DNA from: Trichosporon coremiiforme
Lineage: Eukaryota; Basidiomycota; Tremellomycetes; Trichosporonales; Trichosporonaceae
Length of the DNA: 64,000 nucleotides
Direction of reading: 5' to 3'
NCBI GenBank assembly: GCA_039545355.1
Contig: BCJJ01000006.1
Coordinates: forward strand, 372,001 to 436,000
A model generated the notes under the pieces. It was not told the origin of the DNA. It made no database searches and was given only the letters and a program-made list of their open reading frames with translations. This document shows, piece by piece, positions 48,228-59,418 of this stretch. The stretch's first letter is position 1; the number at the start of each line of letters is the position of its first letter. A program made the translations under genes and the position numbers.

Positions 48228-50659
48228 CGAGTATCGCGGGCCAGGCGCCTCACGAGTACCGCTCCAGCCGCCGTGCGCGCTTGCGGGTCTGTGGGCCGGA
48301 CCCGCCCCGCCGCCCCGCCACCCGCATGCCCACGAAATGCGGTCTCACAGAAGTGACTCAGGGCGGACGAGGCAGCAAACGGTGAGACGGCAGTCAGGCA
48401 TTCCAACAGTCAGGCTGCGCCTATCTCTGTATCTGTTGCCTCGGTTTCCTTCCTTGACATGGGCCAGGATGGAGTAATGAGATCGAGACGGAGTGGACCG
48501 ATGGGCACGCTTGCACACTTGTCTTGGCACGCCTGTAAGCTCATGGCCCCCGGAGAAGCCGGGTGGGATGACGTTACGCTGCCCGCTGTCAGACCCGGCG
48601 CGCGGCGGTAGGAATCTGACCAAGCACCAAAGCAGATGTAGGCTCGATCTGGTGATCTCGTGCTAGGCCACTAGGCAGTGTGTTGAATGTCGCGAATGTC
48701 GCGAATGAGAGAGCGTGAATAGGACCGTGCCTGGATGTGTTCTACCGTTTCTGTCAAACTACGCACGCAGCAGTGCCCTCGTTTCTTCTCTTTGTCTTCT
48801 GTCCTCTGGTTCTCCCGTAGCTACCGCCTAGCGGGCTAACGGGCTCTGCACATGAGCCAGGCCCCGTGACCTCCATCAGCTACTCAGCTGATTCACCAGA
48901 GTCCAGAGTCGAGGACATTAGGACCACCTCCTGGCCTCTAGATCTGGTCGAGGTCGCAGGGAGATACGGACAATGGAGCCTTCCCTGAGCACAGTGGGCA
49001 CCCATAGCTAAGGGTCGGATTGGATATGGTTTGATTGATAGTGCTCTCCTGCTGCCGGCCTCCTGCTGGCAGCTGACCCACGGAAGGTGCGGCGTCTGCT
49101 GTCCCGGCCCACGAGCAGGACAGAGCAGGGCAGCCCAACGGGGATCCATCGGCTCGCTGGCCACTCGGCCTTCATAGCTGGGTCGCTGACACTGACGGAT
49201 TTGACGAATTTCGCGAATCTGACGACTCTACCAAAGGACGAATATGAGATCTTTGTGATCTGGGCCATACCTAGCCAGCAGGCGAGGGGCCCGCATAAGC
49301 GGCCCCGTCAGGCGAGGGTAAGCAGCAAGCACAGGCCAGCTGCAGCGCATGCAGCGAGACACCTGTGAGGAATGGCAGCTGCTCACGGGGAACCGAACAG
49401 CTCGGGAGCTGTAGCTTCAGAGCTCCAGAGCGCAGCAAGCGATGCAAGACACTACAAACCTTATCCTCCGGAGAAGGCATGTGAGTGTCCATGGCTCTGC
49501 GCATCGTACTGCCGCTCGGCGCTGCACCCGCGCAGCTTGTCAACATTGGCATGCCAGCAGTGCTCTAGCGGCGTGACGTCTCTAGTGCGTCATGTGAGCT
49601 GACTCCACGGTTGCGGCGATTAAGCATTGCTAAGGATCTGGCCCCGTCGCTTCGTCGTCAGCGGGCCAGCGGGATGTGTGCGGTGCGACTTGAGGTCAGT
49701 TGGGCTGTGTCCGAGGAGTTGTCGGCTTAGGCGAGTGGCCACTAGAATGGAGGCGGAGAGGTCGGGGGGGCCGAGGACCCATGTCCGACGAATGGCAAGG
49801 GCCCTGAGACGAGGAATCGGATAATGGCTGCCACTCTGGCAGGCTGGTGAATGCAATACGCACAGAGTTCAAGTCAGTCTCAGTCGCGGTCACGAGTGCG
49901 AGTGGACAGTGGACGTCGCTCTTCGACAACGTCTCGTCCGAATCCGAGGCAGGTCAGGTCAGGTCAGGCCAGGCTTAGGCTTGACGAGGCTCGCCCAGTC
50001 AGGACATGCAAGACTATGCTCAGGACAAGAAGTTGCCATTCATATCTCATGTCGGGCCCTGAGCGAGGGTGAAAGAGGGTCGAGGAGGGTCGAGGTCGAT
50101 TCCTGAGCCTCGTCGCTTCGTTCCCTACGTCCCTGTTCGCTACTCTTAGGGGCGCTAGCCCTGACAAGACTCGAACAGTAGACCGCGTACCGAGTGCATA
50201 GAGTACAGTGCAAGGTACAGCAGTGCCCGGTCTACTGCTGCAGGTGCAACTTCCCCACACCGCCTACAGAGCCCTTATCCTCCACGGCCACGGCGAACTA
50301 CCTGGCCCCTCGCAGCCCTGGGCCCAAGGGCCCTCGGATCTGATTCCTCATCGAGCACCTAATCACCTAGCACCTCCGACTCTTAACTGCTAGGCACCAA
50401 CACGGCACTGGACCTGAGGACGGTGCAGAGATACTACCATACTGCCTGTGCGGCCGATTTGACCCGCCGCAGAGGGACGCAGAGAGAAGGGCAGAGGGAC
50501 GAGAGGCAGAGCAAGGGGCAGACGCAGCGACAGGAGAGGGACGAGGGGACTTTGAGACGCGGTCGCGCGCATCGGTAGATACGAGCGAGTTACTTTATCT
50601 CGAGCACGGTCGCTCGATTCTGGCGCCTTTCCCCACGCATCGACGATCTTTGCATCTCG

Positions 50660-50681
50660 CCACCACCACCACCACCACCAG
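50660..50681. repeat. CCA trinucleotide tract
   Basis: Seven CCA triplets in the pyrimidine-rich region upstream of the zinc-finger gene; possibly part of its leader or promoter. Confidence 0.6.
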
Positions 50682-52230
50682 CAACGCCCTCGCGCCCTCG
50701 CCAGCTTCAGCTCGAGCTATTCTGCAACGCCGTGTCTGAGTTGCACAACGAAAGTGATTGTAACCACAAGTCCTAGCGTCTCACCAAGTCCGCGTTTGGA
50801 TCAAGCCCAAGCCCAACCGCCCAAACCCAAGCCCAAGCCCCACCCCGTATCCCCGCACTCGTCCCTCCCCTCCACCGCCCTCCCATCCGCGCCCATCCGT
50901 CAGCCGCCAGCCGCCAGCCCAACGCCTCCGCCCCTTCGTCATATACACTAGTTCGCCTTGTGTATCAACGACAACGGACAACGTACAACGTACAACAACG
51001 TTCTGTGCACCGCATCCATCCGATAGCGTTGGTAACTGTACCGAAACCTTTGTTCGCCCCGACGTACCCACCCAACTCTAAAAAATCTCGGTACACCAAC
51101 GGGAGTGCCGAAGCCTGTGCATCTCTGTCCAGTCCCAAGCACATCGCCGAATAACCTATCGGCCAAATTCCACCTTGCCTCTCCCCCTCCCTTCCTCTAC
51201 CTCTACGCGTCGCCCTTCCTCGTCGCGTACCAGATTTTGTTCGCATCGGAATCACTTGAGCAGGTGATTCCCGGTCGACAAGTCGAGCAAGCTTCAAGCT
51301 CTACTCTACATTGGTCCTACCAGTAGCTCTAGCAGCACTCGTAGTTGACGCTTAGCTGGTGCTCAGTCAGGTCTATCCTCTGGACTGGAGCCTATCTCGG
51401 ATTAGCGGCTGTGCTGCGTTCCTAAGCATCGATTTTAGAGTTGAGTTGAACATTTGGCGAGGAGTGCGTCAGCGCTGCTTACCTGCGTACCCAAACGTGA
51501 GTTTAATCCAATTCGCTTTCGAGCTTTCGAATAGCGCATCCTTGCCCTCCAGGGTGCAACAGCTGTAGCGGCTCTGTCCTGCGTTCTACACGGCAGTCAG
51601 TCCGACATCACAAAGCAGACAGAGCACGCACGGCGCAAGAGTGGGCATTAGCCTTGCATCATTCTCACCCGTCGAGGAACTTGGTCTCTTCGACGTCGTC
51701 CTACCCACAGTGCCCGCAGATCCCGGTGCGGTGCCCGCTCAACCCACCTCGTCCTCTTTAAAGTAGCGCCATCCCGTGCTTACCATTCCCAGCTTGGAGT
51801 TCACGAGAATAGCCTTATTCTCTACCCCGATCTCTCGTACCTCTCGTTCCTTGGTACCTCTCCCACTTTCTCCATCCCTTCCTCTTCCTTCGCGTCTTGC
51901 GTATTCCGCTGCCGCGATCGAATATATCCAGCAATAGCGCTCCCTGCCGTCGACTTTTTGGTTCCTCTGCCCATTCCGCCCTCTTGTCACCTCGTCCAGA
52001 CTGGAGTCGCCTTCCCCAAGCATAGAGCTTGATCCTCGGTCACCAATCTCCTTTACCACGCGCGACACATCCCGATCCCCGGTTCGTACCCGAGATCAAC
52101 TAATCAAAAGATAGACAGACACTCGTCTCCTCTATCATCTCGTCTTCCTGCATCGACCGACCGAGTTCAGTCGTTGACCATTTCGACGTTTGTGCAACGC
52201 CCCGTCAATCCCCTCTCCAATCCCGTCAAC

Positions 52231-54968
52231 ATGACGTCGCACATGATCGACGGCCCGTATGCGGCCGCCCACGACGCCCGGGATCGCCGTCAAGACGTGA
52301 GTACCAGTTTCGTGAATCCTTCCTTCCTTTTCTCACCTTGGCGACGCACACGTTGACTCGATGTGCTGCCGCCGACCACTCTGGGAGTGGAGATTATTGT
52401 TGTGCAAGGGACGTGGTAACCAGCGGCGGGCGAGTCTCCTTGATTTGAAGGGCGACTTGCTTGCTTGCTTGGGGAACGGTCAAGCGAGGAGGGCCAGATG
52501 GACTTGGAGGGGTCGAGAGCAGAGATCGGAGACAGGGTGAGATGCGGGTCTGTGCATTGGTCGTCGACGGTCAGTGCTCTGCTGCATGCTCAGGCGAGTC
52601 GCCTCCCTTGGACAGGACGCCGTCGGCACCTTTGTCTCACTCGCCATCCGCTTGAGCTCAAAGCTCAGCTGCGATTGTCATGGTGCTGTGCATGCACACA
52701 TGCATGACTGTCTGGCCGTCGTCCTGGCTTGCGGGCTTGCTGGGCAGATGGACAGGGACGACGGCGGGTTTGGAACCATCGGTTTAGCGCGCAGTGCACA
52801 CACGCACCGAACCCAGCTCAGCCAACACGAGCCAGTTGCGGACAAGGCAGATCACCACCACCCCAGCGGTGGCGTGCACCAGACTTGAATCTCGGCGCAC
52901 TTTGCTTGTGTGCACATGTGTGCATAACGCACTTGCACACGGTGATGGCGATGGCAACGACCTCTTGTCAAGCTCCTGCACCCATTCAGCCCTCGTCACT
53001 GTCGGTCCTCTTATCACTGCTCTCGTCCTTGTTGTCCGTCTTGCTGGCCATGCGCACAAACCTCTTTGGCCAGTGCACAAACCTCCAGACACACGATCCC
53101 TATTAAAGTCACAAAACGCTCCTTCCCTGGTCCCTCTTCCCTTTCATCATCCTCTTTGCTCTTCCCTCACCCCCCTCAACTCCCATCTCCACAACAGACG
53201 TTCTCTGCAAGCCTAGAGATTCTCTCAAACGTCCTTCCAACACCGCGCGCTTCACCTTCTCCCCACTTGGGGTCAGGTTGATTATCTTCTTCATCTGCCC
53301 GTGTTTTCTCTTCTTCTTCGCCCCCGCCCCTCCGACTAGCTTGTCTTTCGTTTTGCTTACACCTCAAACAGTACCCGAGCCAACCGTACACCCTCCCCCC
53401 CGGGTCACCGCCTTCGTCCTCGTCCCCCTTCGCGTTCAACTCTCCCTCTGTCTCGAACCCGAACTCGTCAAGGACCGCGACCGCCATGCCCTCAGAACAG
53501 GTCCCTGCTGCCGCCGACTACTACCAGCGCCCGGCCCCTCCTGGTGCTGCTCCCAACGGCGGTGCCAGCTACCCCAACTACGCCGGTAGCCACCCGATGA
53601 CCTACCGTTCCAACAGCGAGGCCGCCCGTGCTCCTCCCCCCGCTCCTCTCACTCGCGTCCCAACCTACGCGATGATGCAGCAGCAGCCCAACAGCGTCGG
53701 CCAGCCGAGCCCGACTGCCACGAGCCCCTACTACCAGGCTTCCCCCCGCGGCCCCGGCGGTGCCTACGCTGCCAACTCTCCCCGCACGCCGGCGTACTCG
53801 CAGGGTGGCTACTACTCGCCCGGCTACAGCCAGCCTCCCCAGGCGCTCGACATGCCCCGCTCGCTGTCGTACCCTAACTACGCCAGCAACCCCTACACGA
53901 GCTATCTTCCCAGCATCTCGAACCCTACCCTTCTTGCTCCCGGAGAGCAGCTCCCGCCGCTGGCTCGTCAGCACTCTACGAACTCTATCAACACGCTCGG
54001 TCAGCCCATGTACGGCGGACAGTACGGATCGAGGCTGCCTCTCCAGGACCGTCCTTTCAAGTGTGACCAGTGCATTCAGAGCTTCAACCGCAACCACGAC
54101 CTGAAGCGTCATAAGCGTATTCACCTTGCTGTCAAGCCGTTCCAGTGCGAGAAGTGTGGCAAGTCGTGAGTACACAACAGATAAGATACCAGACAGTGTG
54201 GTGGCGCAAGAGGCTGACGCTCGAAACAGATTCTCGCGCAAGGACGCGCTCCGCCGGCATTGGATGGTCCGCGGCTGCCGTGGCGAGGAGGGCGCAACCG
54301 CCCCCATCACGCCTGCGTACCCGCTGAACAACCCCCCTCCGGCCCTGTCGCCGTCGACCCCTCCCGCTAACAGCGACAAGTCGACGTCCGCGGGCGCCAA
54401 GCCGGCGCCGTCAAGCTCGCTCTACGGCTCGAACACGATGTCGTTCTCGCACCCCTCGGCGCCGCCTCCCCTGACGTCGCTCCCCGCTCGCCAGTCGTCG
54501 GACCAGCCGTCGCAGATCATCCTGACCCCTAACGACATGGCCGCTCAGCAGCGCTCCGCCAGCGACACGTCTGCCAACGGCGAGTCTGTCGTCATTGATC
54601 CTGCTCTCAGCATGGAGGGCGGTGCCTTTGGCGGCTCTGCCAGCGCTGGCCCTGAGGGAGACAAGAGCTACTTTGAGCTTATGCGCAAGCAGAACTCGAT
54701 GGGCGGTGCTGTTCCTGACAGTGCTGTGTCGTCGTCCTTCTCGCGCTATGGCGTGTCGCCCAAGGACGAGCCTGCCCCGGCCCGTCACCACCCCTACCGC
54801 CGGGCAGGACCTCTGCCGTCACCCTCGATGCACAGCCCCCTCGCTCAGTCGTTTGCCCACCAGCAGCAGTCGAACCCGAACCTGCTGGCGCCGATCAACT
54901 CGACGTCCATGTCGAAGCAGAGCTCTGCCGACTCGGCCGACCCGCAGTGGGGCTCGCAGAGGTGGTAA
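52231..54968 (+). CDS. Zinc-finger transcription regulator (C2H2 plus C2HC), SltA/Ace1-like
   Basis: A 532-residue nuclear regulator. Two adjacent fingers sit near the middle: FKCDQCIQSFNRNHDLKRHKRIH (C2H2), then FQCEKCGKSFSRKDALRRHWMVRGC, in which the last ligand is Cys (C2HC). The linker HLAVKP and the NRNHDLKRH helix resemble the fungal SltA/Ace1 group of cation-stress regulators; Crz1 is a second option. The flanks are Pro/Ser/Gln/Tyr-rich and likely disordered. Introns are 52297-53371 (1075 nt) and 54166-54229, the latter splitting the second finger. The obvious ATG at 53486 is not chosen: frame is open back to a CAG acceptor at 53371, and joining it to the 22-codon exon at 52231 (MTSHMIDGPYAAAHDARDR) adds a coherent Pro/Ser-rich N-terminus. 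The upstream exon is probable, not proven. Confidence 0.85.
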
Positions 54969-56354
54969 ACAACCCAAAAAGCAAACAATGTGTGACCGAC
55001 ATTCTCGTGTAACTCGTTAGTCCGCGAACTCTTTTTCCAGTGTCATCAAAGTCTCTCGCGCGCAACATATATCGTCTTGGGTTTTTCTTTCGTCGTCTGG
55101 CATAACATTTTCTTTCTTGTGTCTGATTCGGTCTCCAACAGCAACAACAGCAACAACAATCACTCTCGTTTCCCCCAACTTTCCACGGTTCTATTCCAAC
55201 GCAGCAAGCAAACAGCATATTATACTTGGCATTTCCAATCAGGGCCAAACGCAGCAACAACGACCCCCTTAATGCCAACTCAGCAGCAACCATACACACA
55301 CGGCATTCCTCCCAATCCACCCACTCCAAGTAACATACATGTTTCGTCTAGGTCCTTCTTCTTTTTGGTTCTCGGATAGTCTTTTATTCTCTCGTTTTAA
55401 ACATAGTTCTCTCAGCCGATAGTTGTTGTCTGGAAGGAAACAGCAATACACTGTACGCAGCAGTTGTATCGAGCAGAGCTCAGTACTAGGAATGCAACTC
55501 GTGAACGAACGTGCACCGACCGCAGAGCCGAAGGCGACGCGTGAGGTGGTTACATCTGGACGCCGGCGCGCGAGATGGTCGCATTTGGACACCGAAGGAC
55601 TGCTGACATGTGCATACCAAGTTGGGAGGCGCGGTGATCAAGTCTACGGATCCCCGTTCGGGACTCGGCTATGCTTATGGTGCGGAACGGCCGCTCCGCT
55701 ATGGCTTATCAACGCCATAAGCCAGACGCAAGCGCCTATCGACGCCACGCCCAGCGCGCATCTTGAAGAGAGTGTGACGTGTGACGGATGGGATGATTTC
55801 ATTACTTTTGGCGCAATCCGTATAGGCAGTGGGTCGGTCATTCATGCAGAACTGCGGATTCTCATAAGATGGCGTCGCGTTGGGTTTCCGTTCCTGGTTT
55901 TGCGGCCGGGGGGAAAGGACAGGGATGGCTTGGGTGGCATGGGTGGCATGGTGTGGCGTTGGTGAAAGTTCCATCATCGGCACCAGTCAGGACAGGAGGC
56001 GTAGGTTGTATAGAGAGTATGGCGCCATGTCTCTGCCGGTTGGGGAGGAATGCAAGCGCCACGCAAGTCGGGTGTAAAGTGAGGTGGCGCAAGCAAGGCG
56101 TCAAGGCGTCAAGCCAATGTAAGCCGAGGAACGCAACAAGTACAGAAAGGACCGGAGAGGATAGGAATAGAGCTGGCGCGAGGCTTGGCGAGTGGCGCCG
56201 AGCACGGAGCGCCACGCACTCTGTGGACGGAAAGTTGACAGAGGGAGGGAAACGGACGTCGGGGATGAGGGACGGGGTCGGAGAACCGTGCACAGGAACA
56301 TAGATTACATAGGCTACACAGGTTACACAGGTTTGGGTCGAGGGACGAGACGAC

Positions 56355-56421
56355 GAGGGTGAGGAGGGTGAGGAGGGTGAGGAGGGTGAGGAGGGTGAGG
56401 AGGGTGAGGAGGGTGAGGAGG
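56355..56421. repeat. 9-bp G-rich minisatellite (GGGTGAGGA)
   Basis: Seven nearly perfect tandem copies, each with a GGG run separated by six bases. At least four GGG runs are evenly spaced, so the plus strand could form a G-quadruplex. Translated frames through it are Leu-rich artefacts. Confidence 0.9.
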
Positions 56422-57425
56422 CGTAAGTTGAGGCGGATAGGTATGAGACGGCGGACGGCGCAGTATGGGGGCTGACCTGTGCTCTCTTGAGATGCACTCC
56501 GTGATAGCTGGCAGTCATGCGCTCGACTGCTCACGCGGACAGAAGAGGAAGGTACACAGGCGCAAGGAAAGAAGGTATGCACTCGACCTTGACCAGGCCT
56601 TGTGGACCTATGTGCCTATGTCAATCCTCTCGACTGTATCAAAACCTAGTGGGCGGATGAAGGTATGAACGGACAAGTGGGTCTCGAGTCAGACCATGGC
56701 GCCCAGCCTTCTCCACTCTCCTGTCTCCGACATAGGGAGAGCAAGAGGCTTGAAGGCGTCGGGCTTCGGACTTGTCCCCCCCTCTCTCTCGCTCTGTGTA
56801 GTGAGGAATGCGCCATTGTCTCTACATGCCTCTGCGTGTTTCTGCCTCACTCAAAGTCCAGGTGTGGCCATGACGAGCTCGTAATCGTCTGTCTCTCACT
56901 GTGAGACAGTAGCTGACTGGGTGTCAGATGAGACACAGGTTGTGCCCGAATGTGAAGGCCGAACGTGGCCGACGTGGCCGACGCGGAGGCCGATGAACGT
57001 GAGGGTCACATAGACGTGGGTGTGGGGTATGAGGTACTTGGGGACACGGAATGGGTTGCGCAAGAGTGGGGGCTCGCTAAACCGATAAGCCGAGGACGTC
57101 ACTTCCGGCGTGGGGTTGAGCTCGCCAACGGAGGACACGTTGGTGAGGTTGAGAGCATGAACACGTTCGAGAGCGAGATCATGAGAACGGCAACCAGCTT
57201 CCATCCTCACCTCTAAAGTGAACGCCGCAACTGTGGTCCGCACACGTGTTCTCCAAATACCCAGACTGTCTCATCGCTAGAACAACGTCGATCAGTTTCA
57301 CACGAGTGTGGCACCTCTCTCATCCTCTACACCCGGTCCTCTTCCCACCCATCTCCTCACCATGCTCACCACTCCGGCGTCTTCCCAGAAGTCTCCAGAA
57401 GATACTTAAAAGCAGCAACCGATGC

Positions 57426-57430
57426 AAAAA
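57426..57430 (-). terminator. Pol III terminator of tRNA-Ala copy 1
   Basis: A run of five T on the transcribed sense, 8 nt after the tRNA 3' end. Confidence 0.85.
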
Positions 57431-57438
57431 CAGATGCG

Positions 57439-57523
57439 TGGACGACTTAGGAATCGAACCAAAGACCTCGTCAAGAAAGCAACACATGCTAATGACGCGC
57501 TCTACCAACTGAGCTAGACGCCC
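57439..57523 (-). tRNA. tRNA-Ala(AGC), copy 1, with 12-nt intron
   Basis: Cloverleaf: acceptor GGGCGTC, D arm GCTC/GAGC, anticodon stem CGTCA/TGACG with loop TTAGCAT (anticodon AGC), variable AGGTC, T arm with TTCGATT, discriminator A. The G3-U70 pair that specifies alanine is present. An intron after position 37 spans 57475-57486. Its GCT can pair with the anticodon, as in splicing-competent pre-tRNAs. The mature sequence (73 nt) is identical in all five copies. A U-U mismatch lies in the middle of the T stem (51-63). A U6-U67 mismatch also occurs, which as I recall is also in yeast tRNA-Ala. Confidence 0.95.
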
Positions 57524-57553
57524 GGAACACGCTGTGCTAAGCGCCAGCCTGGC

Positions 57554-57568
57554 GGATCGGCGGCGCCG
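57554..57568 (-). promoter_or_regulatory. Upstream motif of tRNA-Ala copy 1
   Basis: CGGCGCCGCCGATCC on the minus strand, 31 nt before the tRNA 5' end. A related core, CGCCGATC or CGCCAATC, occurs at 31 to 34 nt in copies 2, 3 and 4. Confidence 0.55.
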
Positions 57569-57997
57569 TCGGAGCCGGCGCTGAACGCACGGGACATGCA
57601 CCGAAACCAGGCTACAAGGAAACGTGTCGTCATTGGAGAGATCGTGGCGACTGGACAACTCGAGGTGGGTGTCGGAAAGCACTTAGATTGATGTCTGATG
57701 AGACAGGCTATGGCGTGGGGTGGGCTTCCTCGTTTCCTGGCAGCACCTCCAACTCCGCGAAGCCTATTCAAACTTTGTTCAAAGCATGCGCAAGACAGTT
57801 TGCGGTACGCCGTGGAATTCTGTTATCGCAGGGCGGGAGAGCCTCGTCAAGGCATCTCGTGTTTCAGAAGGGCGCAAACGAGAGTGGCATTTCGACCGAT
57901 ATCCATCATTTCCGGATATCCTTCCGCTACAACCCGTCCAGCGTGTTCACTTCATCTTCCACCTCTTCTCCAGACTTCACATGGACGGTTCAGAAGC

Positions 57998-58002
57998 CAA
58001 AA
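57998..58002 (-). terminator. Pol III terminator of tRNA-Ala copy 2
   Basis: Five T in the transcribed sense, 8 nt after the tRNA 3' end. Confidence 0.85.
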
Positions 58003-58010
58003 ACAGATGT

Positions 58011-58094
58011 GTGGACGACTTAGGAATCGAACCAAAGACCTCGTCAATGCTAGCGACATGCTAATGACGCGCTCTACCAACTGAGCTAGACGCC
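58011..58094 (-). tRNA. tRNA-Ala(AGC), copy 2, with 11-nt intron
   Basis: Same mature sequence as copy 1. The intron (58047-58057) differs in sequence and length but keeps GCT opposite the anticodon. The immediate 5' flank resembles that of copy 1 (CACGCTG, CTAAGCG), suggesting that these two arose by a late duplication. Confidence 0.95.
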
Positions 58095-58124
58095 CGGAAC
58101 CACGCTGCTAAGCGTGCGGTACCG

Positions 58125-58136
58125 TGGATTGGCGGC
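58125..58136 (-). promoter_or_regulatory. Upstream motif of tRNA-Ala copy 2
   Basis: CGCCGCCAATCC on the minus strand, starting 31 nt before the tRNA, the same distance as in copies 1 and 4. One base differs from the core of copy 1. Confidence 0.5.
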
Positions 58137-58566
58137 GACCTCGGCGCCGACGATGGCGAGCAGAGCGTTCACCTGACAGCTAGACAAGGGTTAGAAAGTT
58201 GAAGGTGAGATGGGAAGTGGTGAAAAGGTCTACAGTTGGGGACAAGGCGAAAGGGACTGATCACTCGGTCGGAGGCTGGCGTTTCATGCGGACAGCCAGC
58301 AAATCGGACGTACCCCAAGCCATACCAGGAATATAGGGGACGCCGACGGCCTGATGAGGTGAGGAACAGACGCGATACTGCTTTCACCTATGTTCCCATG
58401 GCCGTTGCTACGTCAGCCAACCTAGTGGACCGAGCTATGTCTCGGGAGGGCGCAGTGGCATGTGGTACTCTTCCTATTTTCCCGTCATTTCGTCTCTCCG
58501 CATAACAGATTCTCCTCCAGTCTTCGCCTGATTCCTACTCACTCACCTGCAAGCCTTAGAAGGTCC

Positions 58567-58571
58567 AAAAA
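58567..58571 (-). terminator. Pol III terminator of tRNA-Ala copy 3
   Basis: Five T in the transcribed sense, 8 nt after the tRNA 3' end. Confidence 0.85.
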
Positions 58572-58579
58572 GCGTTGCG

Positions 58580-58661
58580 TGGACGACTTAGGAATCGAAC
58601 CAAAGACCTCGTCAACATTAGCCGTGCTAATGACGCGCTCTACCAACTGAGCTAGACGCCC
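58580..58661 (-). tRNA. tRNA-Ala(AGC), copy 3, with 9-nt intron
   Basis: Mature sequence identical to the other copies. The intron (58616-58624) is the shortest of the set and can pair five bases with the anticodon loop (GCTAA against TTAGC). Confidence 0.95.
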
Positions 58662-58694
58662 GGAGCTTTACGTAAGTCGCTCTATTCGGGGGGC

Positions 58695-58706
58695 TGATCG
58701 GCGGCG
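58695..58706 (-). promoter_or_regulatory. Upstream motif of tRNA-Ala copy 3
   Basis: CGCCGCCGATCA on the minus strand, 34 nt before the tRNA. Confidence 0.5.
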
Positions 58707-58726
58707 CTGGGCGCTGCGGGGCTGTT

Positions 58727-58793
58727 GGGATATGGAAAAACGGGAATTAATTACTATTAGGCTGCTGGACCGCTTATATGCTAATTCCAACAC
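58727..58793 (+). repeat. 67-bp direct repeat, copy 1
   Basis: Perfectly repeated 256 bp downstream (58983-59049). AT-richer than its surroundings (it contains GAATTAATTACTATTAG). It lies between tRNA copies 3 and 4. It has no coding potential and no recognised element. Confidence 0.9.
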
Positions 58794-58982
58794 TCCCCTC
58801 GGCACTGGAGGCTAATAGTGGCTGCCCCGGCACCTGTTTTTAAGGTTGACGCTTGCAGCTCCCCTGTTTTTACATCAGCGTGGGTTCCCACACCGCTCCC
58901 CTGCGTGACTCTTTTTGTGGTCGTTCTGCGAGGGTCGAACGCTGGATCCCATGGGTTCAGATAGTGTGACTCTTAATCTGTA

Positions 58983-59049
58983 GGGATATGGAAAAACGGG
59001 AATTAATTACTATTAGGCTGCTGGACCGCTTATATGCTAATTCCAACAC
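58983..59049 (+). repeat. 67-bp direct repeat, copy 2
   Basis: Second perfect copy. The 189 bp between the copies include GTGTGACTCTTAATCTG, which resembles a tRNA-Lys anticodon loop, but no cloverleaf can be drawn. Confidence 0.9.
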
Positions 59050-59288
59050 GGGGCGTAGACGGCGACAAGGGCAGGGGCCAGCGAGATACATGAGCGAGCT
59101 GCTCGTGTTGAGCAGGGGGAACCATTTCGAGAGGACCGGGTGTTGGCGAAGGGATAATTCGGGGTTCGCGGCGACGAGTGCACTCTTTGCGCATCGTCTT
59201 CCAATTTCGGCCCTCTCAATGCTCGTCTACATGGCCGTTCCGATCGCCCCCAACAGCGTAGAACGTCCTGCAGACCCCCGCAGCATCG

Positions 59289-59293
59289 AAAAA
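59289..59293 (-). terminator. Pol III terminator of tRNA-Ala copy 4
   Basis: Five T in the transcribed sense, 10 nt after the tRNA 3' end. Confidence 0.85.
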
Positions 59294-59303
59294 GAGTGTG
59301 AAC

Positions 59304-59388
59304 TGGACGACTTAGGAATCGAACCAAAGACCTCGTCAATAAAGCAACCGATGCTAATGACGCGCTCTACCAACTGAGCTAGACGCCC
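59304..59388 (-). tRNA. tRNA-Ala(AGC), copy 4, with 12-nt intron
   Basis: Mature sequence identical to the other copies. The intron (59340-59351) shares GGTTGCTTT-type sequence with those of copies 1 and 5 but differs at both ends. Confidence 0.95.
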
Positions 59389-59418
59389 CCAGTTACGTAA
59401 AGACTTGGGCGCAGGGGC

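Larger units (their letters stand above)
42151..52230. other. Gene-poor interval of about 10 kb upstream of the zinc-finger regulator
   Basis: No open frame in this stretch shows a recognisable motif, splice-paired continuation or gene-like amino-acid pattern. Two longer frames (42789-43478 minus, 45493-46569 plus) are discussed among rejected items. The last 1.6 kb (from about 50.6 kb) becomes pyrimidine-rich and simple in sequence, as expected for a long promoter and leader of the gene starting at 52231. Long upstream regions are typical of fungal developmental or stress regulators. I see no transposon ends or long repeats. Confidence 0.5.
54969..57438. other. Intergenic between the zinc-finger gene and the tRNA array
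   Basis: 2.5 kb. The first 400 nt are T- and CAA-rich and probably the 3' untranslated region. The remainder has short unsupported frames and one minisatellite (listed separately). No gene seen. Confidence 0.45.

Noticed and set aside
53492..54400. 302-codon minus-strand frame over the zinc-finger gene
   Set aside because: Antisense shadow of the Pro/Ser-rich coding exon; no independent support.
55869..56584. Overlapping frames on both strands around the minisatellite
   Set aside because: The Leu-Thr repeats in translation simply reflect the 9-bp DNA repeat.
58865..58995. Possible tRNA-Lys relic between the 67-bp repeats
   Set aside because: Only the CTCTTAA-like loop matches; the anticodon stem has three mismatches, and D and T arms cannot be formed.
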